Source of the DNA: Kosmotogaceae bacterium UBA1373 | GTDB lineage: Bacteria; Thermotogota; Thermotogae; Petrotogales; Kosmotogaceae | DNA: 32,800 bases | Reading direction: 5' to 3' | Assembly (NCBI GenBank): GCA_002305955.1 | Contig: DBRH01000083.1 | Coordinates: 15,012 to 47,811 of the forward strand | In this document: positions 24,934 to 32,800 of the stretch, piece by piece | Numbering within the stretch: the first letter of the stretch is position 1 | Layout: each line of letters opens with the position of its first letter | Translations under genes and position numbers: made by a program | The notes under the pieces: generated by a model | The model's database searches: none | The model's input: only the letters and a program-made list of their open reading frames with translations | What the model was told of the DNA's origin: nothing

Positions 24934-25585
24934 CGTAACCAGAACCTCTCACAGTCTTGATTCTCTCGCCCGACTGTCCGAGTTTTTTGCGCAGGTAGTT
25001 GATGTACACCTCCACCACGTTTGGGTTTCCCCATTCTTCGCTGCCCCAGACTTTCTCAAGGAGTCTCTCCTTCGACATCACTATTCCGGCGTTCGTCAGA
25101 AGCGCGAAAAGGAGTTCGAATTCCGTCTTACTCAACTGAACTGGTTCACCGCCAACCGTTACCTCTTTTGTATTATTGTCAATCGATATTTCGTGAAAAC
25201 TCACCCTGTCCAGAATTCCCCTCCGTCTGAATATCGCCTCCATCCTGGCCAGCAGTTCTTCTATTACGAAGGGTTTGGGTATATAATCGTCGGCTCCGCC
25301 TTTAAGGCCGCGTACACGGTCTTCAACATCTCCCCGGGCCGTCAACATGATAATTGGAAGATCTGTAGATATGTACTCCCTCACTTTGTTCAAAACTCTG
25401 AAACCGTTCGCTCCGGGAAGCATGACGTCCAGTATGAGGAGATCGGGTAACTTTTTTTCCAGCCTTTTCAAAGCTGTTTCTCCTTCGGTTATCACTTCAA
25501 CGGAGTAACCTTCGTGTGATAGTTCCATCTGAAGAAGCTTACCTATGTGGACATCGTCCTCTACCACGACCACGTTTCCTTTCAT
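24923..25585 (-). CDS. OmpR/PhoB-family response regulator
   Basis: A 220-residue protein. The receiver domain has the acidic pocket VVEDD (8-11), phospho-acceptor Asp53 in LLILDVMLPG and the conserved Lys in YIPKPF. The C-terminal OmpR-type winged helix has SKTEFELLFALLTNAG, NVVEVYINYLRKKLG and the closing IKTVRGSGYVV. It pairs with the overlapping histidine kinase. Its ATG is two bases after the DMT transporter stop, so it is translated as part of the longer run. The target genes are unknown; the acyltransferase fusion and the transporter are obvious candidates. Confidence 0.95.
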   Translation of the reverse strand: MKGNVVVVEDDVHIGKLLQMELSHEGYSVEVITEGETALKRLEKKLPDLLILDVMLPGANGFRVLNKVREYISTDLPIIMLTARGDVEDRVRGLKGGADDYIPKPFVIEELLARMEAIFRRRGILDRVSFHEISIDNNTKEVTVGGEPVQLSKTEFELLFALLTNAGIVMSKERLLEKVWGSEEWGNPNVVEVYINYLRKKLGQSGERIKTVRGSGYVVR

Positions 25586-25587
25586 AC

Positions 25588-26463
25588 TCAGCTCTCCCTC
25601 TCTTTTTGGATCAAAGATACCGTTCCACCGAAAACCATTCCCAGAGTCATCAGCGACAGTCCCAGTATCTCCATTCTACTGGGTGACTCACCGAGAATTA
25701 TCATGGCGAAGAGAAGGGCGAAGGCCGGTTCTCCCACGTAGATAAGAGAAGCGCCCACCGATCCGAGATATCTCTGGTATTTGAGCTGGACCACCACCGC
25801 GAATATGGTGGCAAACACGGCCGTGAAGAGTGCAACCAGCAGAATCCTGTAATTGATGAATATAGAGCCTTCAACAAAGGGAGTCAGCAGAAGGTTCACC
25901 AGAATAACCACCACGAACTGCGGAAGGAGCAGCTCCATCTCCTTATCGCTGGCTACTTTGGTGAAGTGAGATATCAGAACTACGTGCAGTGCGAAAGACA
26001 CAGCGCACAGAGTTGTGAGAAAGTCGCCGAAGTTGAAACCGCCCTCCGGAGAAGTAAGAAAGTAGAGCCCGACGAGCGAAATAACTAGAGAAGCGATCTG
26101 TACGACCGTTGGCATCTTTCTCTCGATCAGTGGAGAGAGTATTGCGACGAGCCCTACGTAGAGGGCCGTAATGAAAGCGCTTTTAGAAGCGCTGGTGAAA
26201 ACGAGACCCCAGGTCTGGAAGACGTAGCCGCCCGAAAGAAAAAGGCCGAGAACCACGCCCTTCTTGAATCCGCTACTGGAGAAGGATAGTCCCAGCCTTT
26301 TTCTCAGAGGTATCAACAAAAGTACTGCGAAAGAAAAACGAACGACGTTGTAGAAAACCGGGGAAAGCCCATGCAGAATATCCTTCTGCATGGGAAAGGT
26401 TAGTCCCCAGAAAACAACTACCAGTAAGAGATTGACATAGGCTTTAGACTTGGTTTTCGACAT
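25588..26463 (-). CDS. EamA/DMT-superfamily transporter
   Basis: A 291-residue membrane protein with about ten hydrophobic helices in two EamA repeats. Repeat one begins LLLVVVFWGLTFPMQK, and repeat two has LIYVGEPAFALLFAMIILGESPSRMEILGLSLMTLGMVF, the standard end of the fold. It most likely exports or exchanges a small metabolite; the substrate cannot be read from sequence. The ribosome site is weak (GGCGGAAAG) and lies just after the stop of the PEGA protein gene 19 bp upstream. Confidence 0.9.
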   Translation of the reverse strand: MSKTKSKAYVNLLLVVVFWGLTFPMQKDILHGLSPVFYNVVRFSFAVLLLIPLRKRLGLSFSSSGFKKGVVLGLFLSGGYVFQTWGLVFTSASKSAFITALYVGLVAILSPLIERKMPTVVQIASLVISLVGLYFLTSPEGGFNFGDFLTTLCAVSFALHVVLISHFTKVASDKEMELLLPQFVVVILVNLLLTPFVEGSIFINYRILLVALFTAVFATIFAVVVQLKYQRYLGSVGASLIYVGEPAFALLFAMIILGESPSRMEILGLSLMTLGMVFGGTVSLIQKERES

Positions 26464-26482
26464 GAAAGCAAACTTTCCGCCA

Positions 26483-27550
26483 TCAGTTGATAAGAACTAT
26501 GGCGAGCACTATGCCCACCACCAGTATGCCTATGACCGAGAAGAGGATGATATTGTCGGTTCTCTTCTCCTCTTCGGTCTTTTCCTGAAGCCTGAAATCG
26601 ACCGAGGTGGTCATATCGCGGTTTATATATACGTTCTGCTTGGAATCTCTGTAACCCCATTTCGAAACGGTGACTGTGTGGCTCCCGACTTTTTCGAAGT
26701 CCCTGTAGGGCGTATCGCCAACGTATTCGCCATCCACGTAAACCTGTGCATCGGGGATCGACGTGACTTCCAGATAGCCATATATATAGTTGGGCAGCAG
26801 TGAGAAATGGAAATCGCTGGAGCCGGGCTGAACATTGACCACCGACGGACCGTAAACGAGGTTTCTCTTGGTGTAAATATAGATCGTGTGCGTTCCAACT
26901 TCGAGAGTGGTTGTAACCGGCGCATTTCCCATGTATATCCCGTCCACGTAAACACTGGCATCTCTCTTGTCCGCATTGATCGTGGTTCTCACGGTGAATG
27001 GAACGTAGCTGTTGTAGAAGTAAGTGTATCCCATACCCCAGTTGGTGCTGAAGACCGGGTTTATAGCTATGGAAAGGTTATTGACAGTTTGGCTGAGATA
27101 CGGAAATGGGTATCTGTCGAAAAGCGAAAAGACATTTCCCAAAAAGCCCAGCGGCGAGGATGAGGCCACTACCACGATCGTTTCTCTGCCCCTTTGAGAT
27201 TGAATCTGTAGGTTATACTTTGTCGTAGCTTTTTCCGTTGGCAGGGTGTAGGTTCTACCACCTATCATGTAGTTATCCTGATCATAGACGTTTGGAAACA
27301 GAACCTGTACCTGACCGGAAGGATCGATGTCCAGAACGGCCACATACGCGCTTCTATCAACGGAAAAGGAAATTCCCAGGGTTTCGCCACCGTAATAGGT
27401 CGCTCCGGTACCCTTGTTCAGATTGACAGTAACGTTGATACCCGCACCCGGTCTGCTAAGGAACATGAGACCTTGAGGATCGTAACTGATCGAAGTTGCG
27501 AAGGCTGTTATACCGATAATAACGATTACAAAGAGCGCAAGCCTTTTCAT
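26483..27550 (-). CDS. Envelope protein with DUF4384-like domain, two PEGA domains and C-terminal anchor
   Basis: A 355-residue protein. The signal peptide is residues 1-18. Residues about 38-130 resemble DUF4384 (GETLGISFSVDRSAYVAVLDIDPSGQVQVLFPN), and two PEGA beta-repeats follow (about 197-250, ASVYVDGIYMGNAPVTTTLEVGTH; about 258-322, AQVYVDGEYVGDTPYRDFEKVGSH). A charged linker leads to one C-terminal helix (334-354, ILFSVIGILVVGIVLAIVL). Such proteins sit on the outer side of the cytoplasmic membrane and are frequent in Thermotogota; the role is probably structural or in the toga envelope, by inference. A GGAGGAGG ribosome site precedes the ATG. The 86 bp before it show no clear terminator for ispG. 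Confidence 0.85.
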   Translation of the reverse strand: MKRLALFVIVIIGITAFATSISYDPQGLMFLSRPGAGINVTVNLNKGTGATYYGGETLGISFSVDRSAYVAVLDIDPSGQVQVLFPNVYDQDNYMIGGRTYTLPTEKATTKYNLQIQSQRGRETIVVVASSSPLGFLGNVFSLFDRYPFPYLSQTVNNLSIAINPVFSTNWGMGYTYFYNSYVPFTVRTTINADKRDASVYVDGIYMGNAPVTTTLEVGTHTIYIYTKRNLVYGPSVVNVQPGSSDFHFSLLPNYIYGYLEVTSIPDAQVYVDGEYVGDTPYRDFEKVGSHTVTVSKWGYRDSKQNVYINRDMTTSVDFRLQEKTEEEKRTDNIILFSVIGILVVGIVLAIVLIN

Positions 27551-27636
27551 TCTCTTTCCTCCTCCTTTATTGCTGCGGCAATTTGCCTGCAGACTTGATT
27601 AACGCGTTTAACGGCAACGTCGGTTTTCTTCCACAA

Positions 27637-28680
27637 TCAGTTTTCGCCCTTACCCATAGCTTTATCGAGCCAGTATTTGAACCTCTCTTCAAGTTCCCCT
27701 CTAGCCGTCTGTTCGACAACACGGCCTTTCATGAAGATTACTCCGCCCGCACGGGTTCCGGCGATCCCTATATCGGCTTCCCTTCCCTCTCCTATACCGT
27801 TGACGACGCAGCCCATTATGGCCACGGTAATATCGTCGTCGATGCCTTTGAGCCATTGCTTGACTTCTCTTGCCAGTTCTTCGACGTTTATTTCCGTTCT
27901 GGCACAGGTCGGACAGGAGATTATATCCGGTCCCGGCCTGAGGTTGAGCGCTCTGAGAATCGAGAAGGCGGCCTCTACCTCCTGTATCGGGTCGCCCGAT
28001 ATGGACACTCTTACTGTGTCGCCTATCCCGTTCAGCAGGAGCGCACCTATGCCGATCGAAGACTTCACTATCGAGTCCAATCCGAATCCGGCCTCCGTAA
28101 CCCCTAGGTGAAGCGGATAATCTACCTTCTCACTCACATATCGCGTCGCTTCTACAGTCTCTCTCACACGGGAGGCTTTCACGGAGATGACGATATCTTC
28201 AAATCCAGCCTTTTCGAGCAACCTCACCTGTGCCAGGGCACTCTCAGCCAGGGCGGCACTTCGACCGATATGCGAGAAGTCTTGATCGATTGAGCCGGAA
28301 TTGGCCCCCACTCTTATTGAAACGCCGTACTCTTCGGCGACCTTCACTGTCTCAATTATCTTCCATTCCTGTCCGAAATTCCCCGGGTTGATCCTCACCT
28401 TCGCGGCTCCATTCCTTATAGATTCGATGGCCAGGCGATAATCGAAATGTACGTCGGCAACGACTGGAAGCCGGGATTCCCGTGTGATACTTTTCAGGGC
28501 GACAGCGCTGTCGTTGTCTGGAACTGACACTCTCACTATCTCGCAGCCCACACCGGCCAGCCTTTCGATCTGTTCAAGAGTGGACTGTGCATCTACGGTT
28601 TTCGTGTTTGTCATCGACTGGACCGAAACGGGGTTTCCACCACCAATAGTTACCGGACCTACTTTTACAGCCTTGCTCAT
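27637..28680 (-). CDS. ispG: 4-hydroxy-3-methylbut-2-enyl-diphosphate synthase
   Basis: A 347-residue IspG/GcpE. It converts methylerythritol cyclodiphosphate to HMBPP in the MEP isoprenoid pathway, using electrons from reduced ferredoxin or flavodoxin. The N-terminal TIM barrel opens with GPVTIGGGNPVSVQSMTNT. The 4Fe-4S cysteines are Cys256 and Cys259 (SCPTCART) and Cys291 (MGCVVNGIGEG), followed by Glu298. It has the short bacterial form without an inserted domain. The ATG shares one base with the rseP stop codon, and dxr lies one gene further upstream, so two MEP enzymes are co-expressed. Confidence 0.97.
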   Translation of the reverse strand: MSKAVKVGPVTIGGGNPVSVQSMTNTKTVDAQSTLEQIERLAGVGCEIVRVSVPDNDSAVALKSITRESRLPVVADVHFDYRLAIESIRNGAAKVRINPGNFGQEWKIIETVKVAEEYGVSIRVGANSGSIDQDFSHIGRSAALAESALAQVRLLEKAGFEDIVISVKASRVRETVEATRYVSEKVDYPLHLGVTEAGFGLDSIVKSSIGIGALLLNGIGDTVRVSISGDPIQEVEAAFSILRALNLRPGPDIISCPTCARTEINVEELAREVKQWLKGIDDDITVAIMGCVVNGIGEGREADIGIAGTRAGGVIFMKGRVVEQTARGELEERFKYWLDKAMGKGEN

Positions 28681-30191
28681 CAGAACCAGCGACCTATATC
28701 CACGAAAGTTATGTAGATCATCAGGCCCATCAGAACCATGAAACCGATAACATTTATCAACCCTTCGATTTTGGGATCGAGCCTCTTTCTGGTTATCATC
28801 TCCAGAATGGCAAGCAGCATCCTTCCGCCGTCGAGAGCCGGAAAGGGAATCATGTTGACCACGCCCAGGTTCAAAGATATGAAGCCCGTGATGAAGATGA
28901 CTATTCTCAAACCTAGGCTTATAGCCTGATCCACGATTGTCACGAGACCTATCGGGCCGGTGAATTCATTTATGTTGGCTCCGCCTGTGAAGAGGCTTCC
29001 CACGACCCTGACCATGGTCACAAGAATACTGTTAGCCCACTGTAAACCCAGACCAGCGGCCTGAAAGACACTGTCGGGATACCAGTAATCGCTCCCCTGG
29101 GAAAAGACTCCGGCCTCGCTCACGAGCGAAATCATTTCTTGCTTACCCACGGTGATTTCGACTGATTTTCCGTCCCTTTCGAGCTTCACGGGAATCTCTT
29201 CGGCGAAACCGTGATTCTGGTAGGCTACCTCCCTTCCGGTGAACTGGATCAGAAGATCGGATGGATCTATCGCGAGCAGTTGACTCATCATGGTAAGATC
29301 GTAGCTTGTCTTCGTCTCTAAAGAACCCACTGAAACTATCATATCTCCCTTTTTGAAGAGCCCGTGGTCTTTGGCGATTCTCGGCTGGAAGTTGGCGTAG
29401 TAAATCCCCATGGCGTATCTTTCCTCGGCCGGCGAGTAATTGAGCAGAGTACCGGACAGGGTCTGTCCATCGGAAAAACCGATTTTAATGGAACTTTCCG
29501 GCTGAAGCACTTTACCGTAGCCCACATAGTCACCGCTGAATGTGGCTCCATTAATCGAGGCGATCTCTCCACCTGCGCCCCCCTGAGCGCGGGAGATAAT
29601 CATCATGGTCTCCTGTGGAAGCATTTCCGGCACGAGAGTGATTCCCATTTCTCTGCCGTCTCTCATTATCACCAGATCTATCGGGTCACCTTTCGCGATC
29701 GCCTCTCCAAGCCGCGTGTTGTCGATCAGTATCTTCCCGTTCACCGAGACTATTCTGTCCCCCGGCGCTATGCCTGAAATTTCGGCAGGAGATCCCGGCT
29801 CTATTTTATCGATCTTGATCTCCTGAAAACCCCATACTACAGCGACAAGCGATAAAATGACGAAACCGAGTATCAACGAAAAGGCAGGCCCGGCAAGGTA
29901 TATTATGAAGCGTTGCCACGCGGGTTTATTCTGTATCTGTTCATTCTCGGGTATCGATGAATCGACGGCGTCGAGATCCTCTCCGGCCGGTCTGACGTAG
30001 CCGCCGATGGGAAAGGCATTTATCCTGAAAGTGGTTTTCTTGCCTTTCCTGGACCAGATCTTCGGTCCCATGCCTATTGCAAACTCTATCACCCTAACAC
30101 CGAAAAGTCTCGAAAAAAGGTAGTGCCCCAGTTCATGGACTACGACGACCCCGGTTAGGATCAAAAGAAAGTAGATTATCGTCAAAAACAT
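28680..30191 (-). CDS. rseP: Site-2 intramembrane metalloprotease (RseP/RasP family)
   Basis: A 503-residue membrane protease. The zinc motif HELGH (19-23) is in the first helix, and the third zinc ligand Asp lies in the C-terminal MIPFPALDGGRM. Between them are a first PDZ domain (about 106-180, IEPGSPAEISGIAPGDRIVSVNG) and a second, diverged PDZ-like region (about 245-345). The insert around 195-250 makes it about 50 residues longer than E. coli RseP. It cleaves membrane-anchored substrates such as anti-sigma factors or signal-peptide remnants. It overlaps dxr by 10 bp and ispG by 1 bp; the dxr-rseP-ispG order is common in bacteria. Confidence 0.96.
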   Translation of the reverse strand: MFLTIIYFLLILTGVVVVHELGHYLFSRLFGVRVIEFAIGMGPKIWSRKGKKTTFRINAFPIGGYVRPAGEDLDAVDSSIPENEQIQNKPAWQRFIIYLAGPAFSLILGFVILSLVAVVWGFQEIKIDKIEPGSPAEISGIAPGDRIVSVNGKILIDNTRLGEAIAKGDPIDLVIMRDGREMGITLVPEMLPQETMMIISRAQGGAGGEIASINGATFSGDYVGYGKVLQPESSIKIGFSDGQTLSGTLLNYSPAEERYAMGIYYANFQPRIAKDHGLFKKGDMIVSVGSLETKTSYDLTMMSQLLAIDPSDLLIQFTGREVAYQNHGFAEEIPVKLERDGKSVEITVGKQEMISLVSEAGVFSQGSDYWYPDSVFQAAGLGLQWANSILVTMVRVVGSLFTGGANINEFTGPIGLVTIVDQAISLGLRIVIFITGFISLNLGVVNMIPFPALDGGRMLLAILEMITRKRLDPKIEGLINVIGFMVLMGLMIYITFVDIGRWF

Positions 30192-31309
30192 TTGCTCACC
30201 TCTTCCAGCGCGATTTCTCGGGAAATCTTATCGATCTCCAGTATTTGACGGTAGTCGGCCCGTCTTTGATCATCTATTCTGGAGACCGTTCTTTCGATTA
30301 TATTGTAAATTCTTCCAAACTTTATTTCACCTCTTAAAAAAGCCTCGACGGCTATTTCGTCGGCCGCATTGTAGGCTATCTGTTTCGACTGCTTTCCGCA
30401 GATGTTCCGTGCCAGTTCAAGCGCGGGGTACTTATCGCCGTCGATCTCTTCCAGCAGTAGGGGAATCCCTGTGATCCCCCCTCTATCAATCACCCGCTCC
30501 CTGAAAGGATAAGTTAGCGAGTAGGCGATCGGAATTCTCATATCCGGCGTTCCACTGTGCAGTTTCACGACCCCGTCTCTGTAAACTATACCTGCGTGTA
30601 TATAGCTGTTTCTACATATATAGGTCTCAATATCCTCTTCATCGTATCTGAACAGATAATGCGCTTCGATCACTTCCAGACCCTTATTAACCATTGTAGC
30701 ACTGTCGATGGTGATCCTTCGCCCCATCGACCATACTGGATGTTTCAAGACATCTCCAGGAGTGGCGTCTATAGATCTTTCAACGCTCCAGTCTCTCAGA
30801 GCTCCGCCCGAGGCCGTGATGAATATCCGATCTGGACGGGGTCCCTCGCCGAGAAGTTGAAAGAGACCGCTGTGCTCCGAATCGACGGGTATCAATTCTA
30901 CAGATTTCTCTTTACATCCCTCGATCAGAAGATCTCCGCCGCAAACGATCGATTCTTTGTTGGCCAGGCAGAGGCGTTTGCATATTTCGATCGCCTTCAG
31001 GCTGAAACGTAAACCTGCCGCACCGCTAACGCCCACAATAACCATGTCTGGCCTTGAACTCTCCAGCATCTCTTCGATTCCCTCTTCCCCGTGAAAGAAT
31101 CTTTTGACTGAAGAGAGCGCTAGGGGATTTTCTTCGGTGGAGAGGGAAGCCGCGAAAGCCGGCCTATACCTTTCCAGTTGTTTGGTGAAGAGAGAGAAAT
31201 TGTGGCCGCAACTCATGGCCACAATTTCCAGTCCTTCGATCTTTTCAATTACATCCAGAGTCTGAGTTCCAATTGAGCCCGTTGAGCCCAATATGGCAAG
31301 TCTTCTCAA
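30182..31309 (-). CDS. dxr: 1-deoxy-D-xylulose-5-phosphate reductoisomerase
   Basis: A 375-residue Dxr, the NADPH-dependent second step of the MEP pathway. Motifs include the NADPH-binding ILGSTGSIGTQTLDV, NKESIVCGG, the substrate and metal site PVDSEHSGLFQLL, TASGGALRD and MVNKGLEVIEAHYLF. I place the start at TTG 31309, five bases after GAGGTG in the end of rnfB. A GTG at 31315 that overlaps the rnfB stop (GTGA) is the alternative and adds two residues. The open frame continues further upstream inside rnfB, but that part is only a shadow. It overlaps rseP by 10 bp. Confidence 0.95.
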   Translation of the reverse strand: MRRLAILGSTGSIGTQTLDVIEKIEGLEIVAMSCGHNFSLFTKQLERYRPAFAASLSTEENPLALSSVKRFFHGEEGIEEMLESSRPDMVIVGVSGAAGLRFSLKAIEICKRLCLANKESIVCGGDLLIEGCKEKSVELIPVDSEHSGLFQLLGEGPRPDRIFITASGGALRDWSVERSIDATPGDVLKHPVWSMGRRITIDSATMVNKGLEVIEAHYLFRYDEEDIETYICRNSYIHAGIVYRDGVVKLHSGTPDMRIPIAYSLTYPFRERVIDRGGITGIPLLLEEIDGDKYPALELARNICGKQSKQIAYNAADEIAVEAFLRGEIKFGRIYNIIERTVSRIDDQRRADYRQILEIDKISREIALEEVSKCF

Positions 31310-31311
31310 CT

Positions 31312-32004
31312 TCACACCTCGAATTTCTTCTTTATCTCGGCCGGGTCTCCGGAAGTCTCTTCCAGTACTTTGCTGACTTCCTCGTCCTTGAGCGACATGA
31401 TCTTTGCCACTCTGTCGGGAACGCTCTGCCTCTTTCCCGGGACGCACTTTTCTGCCTGCTCCTCCTTTGCCGCTACTTTCAGTGCGAAGGCCGCACAACC
31501 CGGGGAACCGCAGATTCCGCAATTGATGTTTGGCAACACAGAGTAAATCAGTGTAGCCCTTTTATCGTCCCTCAGTTTCTCTTTGTAGGTGTCTATCTCT
31601 TCCTGGGAGGGTCTCACCGGTTTCTGGGGAGCCTGCTTTATCTCTTTGCCCGAGCTCTCCAGAAGTTTAGCGAGTGCCTTCTGCGGATCCTCGTCCGCTT
31701 CCTCGTAAAGCGCGACGAGCTTTTCAGTTTCGCTGTCCATTATGACTTTCAACTTTTCGGGGACTCCCGATCTTCTTCCGGGCAAACAGCCATCCAGAGT
31801 TGCCTTACCTTCGGCCATCGCTTTCGCGAAGGCCGGACATCCCGGAAAACCGCACGCTCCACAATTGACGCCTGGCAGTGCTGCCTCTATCAGTTTAACT
31901 CTAGGATCCTCTTTGACGGCGAATTTTGCGGAGGCGAAAGCGAGGAACACACCGGCGCCCACTCCAAGAATCGCCATTAAGAGTACCGAATAAACTATCG
32001 TCAT
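31312..32004 (-). CDS. rnfB: Rnf complex subunit B, atypical: two 4Fe-4S domains, no ferredoxin domain
   Basis: A 230-residue protein. One N-terminal membrane helix (about 4-26) precedes the RnfB-type Fe-S domain (PGVNCGACGFPGC...GC, Cys48, 51, 56, 73). A second copy of this domain is at 153-203 (PNINCGICGSPGC...KC, Cys162, 165, 170, 187). Both have exactly C-x2-C-x4-C-x16-C spacing, and both continue with a PG(K/R)R..VP....IM block, so it is an internal duplication. The CxxCxxCxxxCP double-cluster ferredoxin domain of usual RnfB is absent. The linker (about 105-150) is charged and helical. It should carry electrons between ferredoxin and the membrane part of Rnf. It follows rnfA by 10 bp. 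Confidence 0.88.
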   Translation of the reverse strand: MTIVYSVLLMAILGVGAGVFLAFASAKFAVKEDPRVKLIEAALPGVNCGACGFPGCPAFAKAMAEGKATLDGCLPGRRSGVPEKLKVIMDSETEKLVALYEEADEDPQKALAKLLESSGKEIKQAPQKPVRPSQEEIDTYKEKLRDDKRATLIYSVLPNINCGICGSPGCAAFALKVAAKEEQAEKCVPGKRQSVPDRVAKIMSLKDEEVSKVLEETSGDPAEIKKKFEV

Positions 32005-32014
32005 AGCTCACACC

Positions 32015-32596
32015 TCACAGCTTCACAAGGCCCTGGAAACCCATGAAGGCCATTGATAGAAGTCCCGCCGTTATCAGTGCGCTCGCCGTTCCCTTGAAGG
32101 GGGCGGGGATATCTGAAAGTTCCATCCTCTCTCTTATCGTAGAGAAAAGAATAAGTGCGAGCGCAAATCCAAGCGCGGCACCTGCTGAGTTAACCACCGT
32201 TTCGATCAGGGTGTAGTTCTCCTGAACGTTTAAAAGAGCAACCCCGAGGACTGCGCAATTGGTTGTGATAAGCGGCAGATAGATACCCAGAGCTTCGTAA
32301 AGACCCGGGCTAGTCTTCTTCAGCACTATCTCCACAAACTGCACGAGCGTCGCTATTATTAGTATGAAGACGATGGTCGTCAAAAAGGAAAGTCCCAGAG
32401 AGACCAGCAGAATATTCAACAGCCATGTGATTATCGATGCCAGGATCATCACGAATATAACGGCAAGGCTCATACCGATGGCTGTATCGATCTTTTTGGA
32501 AACTCCTAGAAAGGGACAGATCCCCAGGAACCTAGAGAGAACGAAGTTGTTAATCAATATCGCAGATAAGAATATGAACAACAGTCTGGTCGCCAT
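32015..32596 (-). CDS. rnfA: Rnf complex subunit A
   Basis: A 193-residue, six-helix membrane protein of the RnfA/NqrE family. Conserved elements are INNFVLSRFLGICPFLGVSKK near the N-terminus and LPLITTNCAVLGVALLN in the middle; each contains the family Cys that coordinates the membrane Fe-S cluster with RnfE. It is part of the ferredoxin:NAD+ oxidoreductase that moves Na+ or H+. GGAGG precedes the ATG, 12 bp after rnfE. The presence of rnfB next to it favours Rnf over Nqr. Confidence 0.96.
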   Translation of the reverse strand: MATRLLFIFLSAILINNFVLSRFLGICPFLGVSKKIDTAIGMSLAVIFVMILASIITWLLNILLVSLGLSFLTTIVFILIIATLVQFVEIVLKKTSPGLYEALGIYLPLITTNCAVLGVALLNVQENYTLIETVVNSAGAALGFALALILFSTIRERMELSDIPAPFKGTASALITAGLLSMAFMGFQGLVKL

Positions 32597-32608
32597 ACTT
32601 CAACCTCC

Positions 32609-32800
32609 TCACTTAGTCGCTTTCTTCGCTTTTTCGCGTCTTATCCCAAGGTAATTGAAGAGGGCGATAAGCATTCCAAGAGCTATGAAGGCACCGGGTG
32701 GCAGGATCATGACGAACATCTTGACGTCTGACAGGTGTGCCCCGAAGATAGAACCGTTTCCGAGGAACTCTCTCACCGATCCAAGCAAGACCAGCGCGCC
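32609..32800 (-). CDS. rnfE: Rnf complex subunit E, C-terminal 63 residues (gene continues beyond window)
   Basis: The frame is open to the window edge. The visible part, with REFLGNGSIFG, then VMILPPGAFIALGMLIALFNYLG and a basic Lys/Arg-rich tail, matches the end of RnfE/NqrD proteins. The order E-A-B on this strand is the usual end of an rnfCDGEAB cluster, so C, D and G are expected just outside the window. Confidence 0.9.
   Translation of the reverse strand, partial: GALVLLGSVREFLGNGSIFGAHLSDVKMFVMILPPGAFIALGMLIALFNYLGIRREKAKKATK

Noticed and set aside
31316..31522. N-terminal extension of dxr inside rnfB
   Set aside because: Low-complexity Arg/Gly/Ser-rich shadow of rnfB; the Dxr family starts right at the ILGSTGSIG motif.
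1..32800. CRISPR arrays, tRNA genes, insertion sequences and phage genes
   Set aside because: No regularly spaced repeats, no tRNA-like CCA/T-loop patterns, and no transposase, integrase or phage proteins were seen on either strand.

Overview
The window reads as a chromosomal segment of a Thermotogota bacterium, most likely the Kosmotogaceae/Mesotoga group. This is inferred from content, not proven. The supporting content is an AraR-type GntR/LacI regulator with a MalEFG-like arabinose transporter, an rnf cluster running straight into dxr-rseP-ispG, PEGA-domain envelope proteins, very tight gene packing with many TTG/GTG starts and strong AGGAGG ribosome sites, and a near-50% GC look by eye. 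I saw no tRNA, rRNA, insertion sequence, phage gene or CRISPR array.

Layout. 1-2246 (+): the C-terminal part of a membrane diguanylate cyclase and a CrtI-like FAD oxidoreductase. 2282-5811 (-): a TetR repressor followed by a SERCA-type P-type Ca2+ ATPase. A 26-bp perfect palindrome between them is the probable operator, and a second short palindrome lies under the repressor's own promoter. 5904-6321 (-): a small secreted Gly/Asp-rich protein with an unusual terminator, followed by about 215 bp without a gene.

6614-19410 (+) is the main catabolic locus: araR with its own promoter and operator, a 620-bp control region holding two more copies of the same operator, then one long gene run. That run encodes a sugar-binding protein, two permeases, an exported GH10 xylanase-like enzyme, an exported GH51 arabinofuranosidase, a cytosolic GH51 arabinofuranosidase, a FucI/AraA-fold sugar isomerase and an FGGY sugar kinase, and it ends at a clear terminator. 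Together these would cut arabinoxylan or arabinan outside the cell, import arabino-oligosaccharides, release arabinose inside, isomerise it and phosphorylate the ketose. No ABC ATPase, classical AraA or AraD is in the window.

19503-32800 (-) is a densely packed reverse-strand run. In transcription order it holds rnfE (partial), rnfA, an unusual rnfB with a duplicated Fe-S domain, dxr, rseP, ispG, a PEGA/DUF4384-like protein, a DMT transporter, an OmpR/histidine-kinase pair and a four-part membrane protein (ICMT-like methyltransferase, PlsC acyltransferase, zinc ribbon, PH-like tail). After a 189-bp gap come three type IV pilin-like genes, the middle of which appears to start at ATT. The strongest leads for something new are the four-part lipid protein, the ferredoxin-less RnfB, the AUU-start prepilin and the alternative arabinose pathway.
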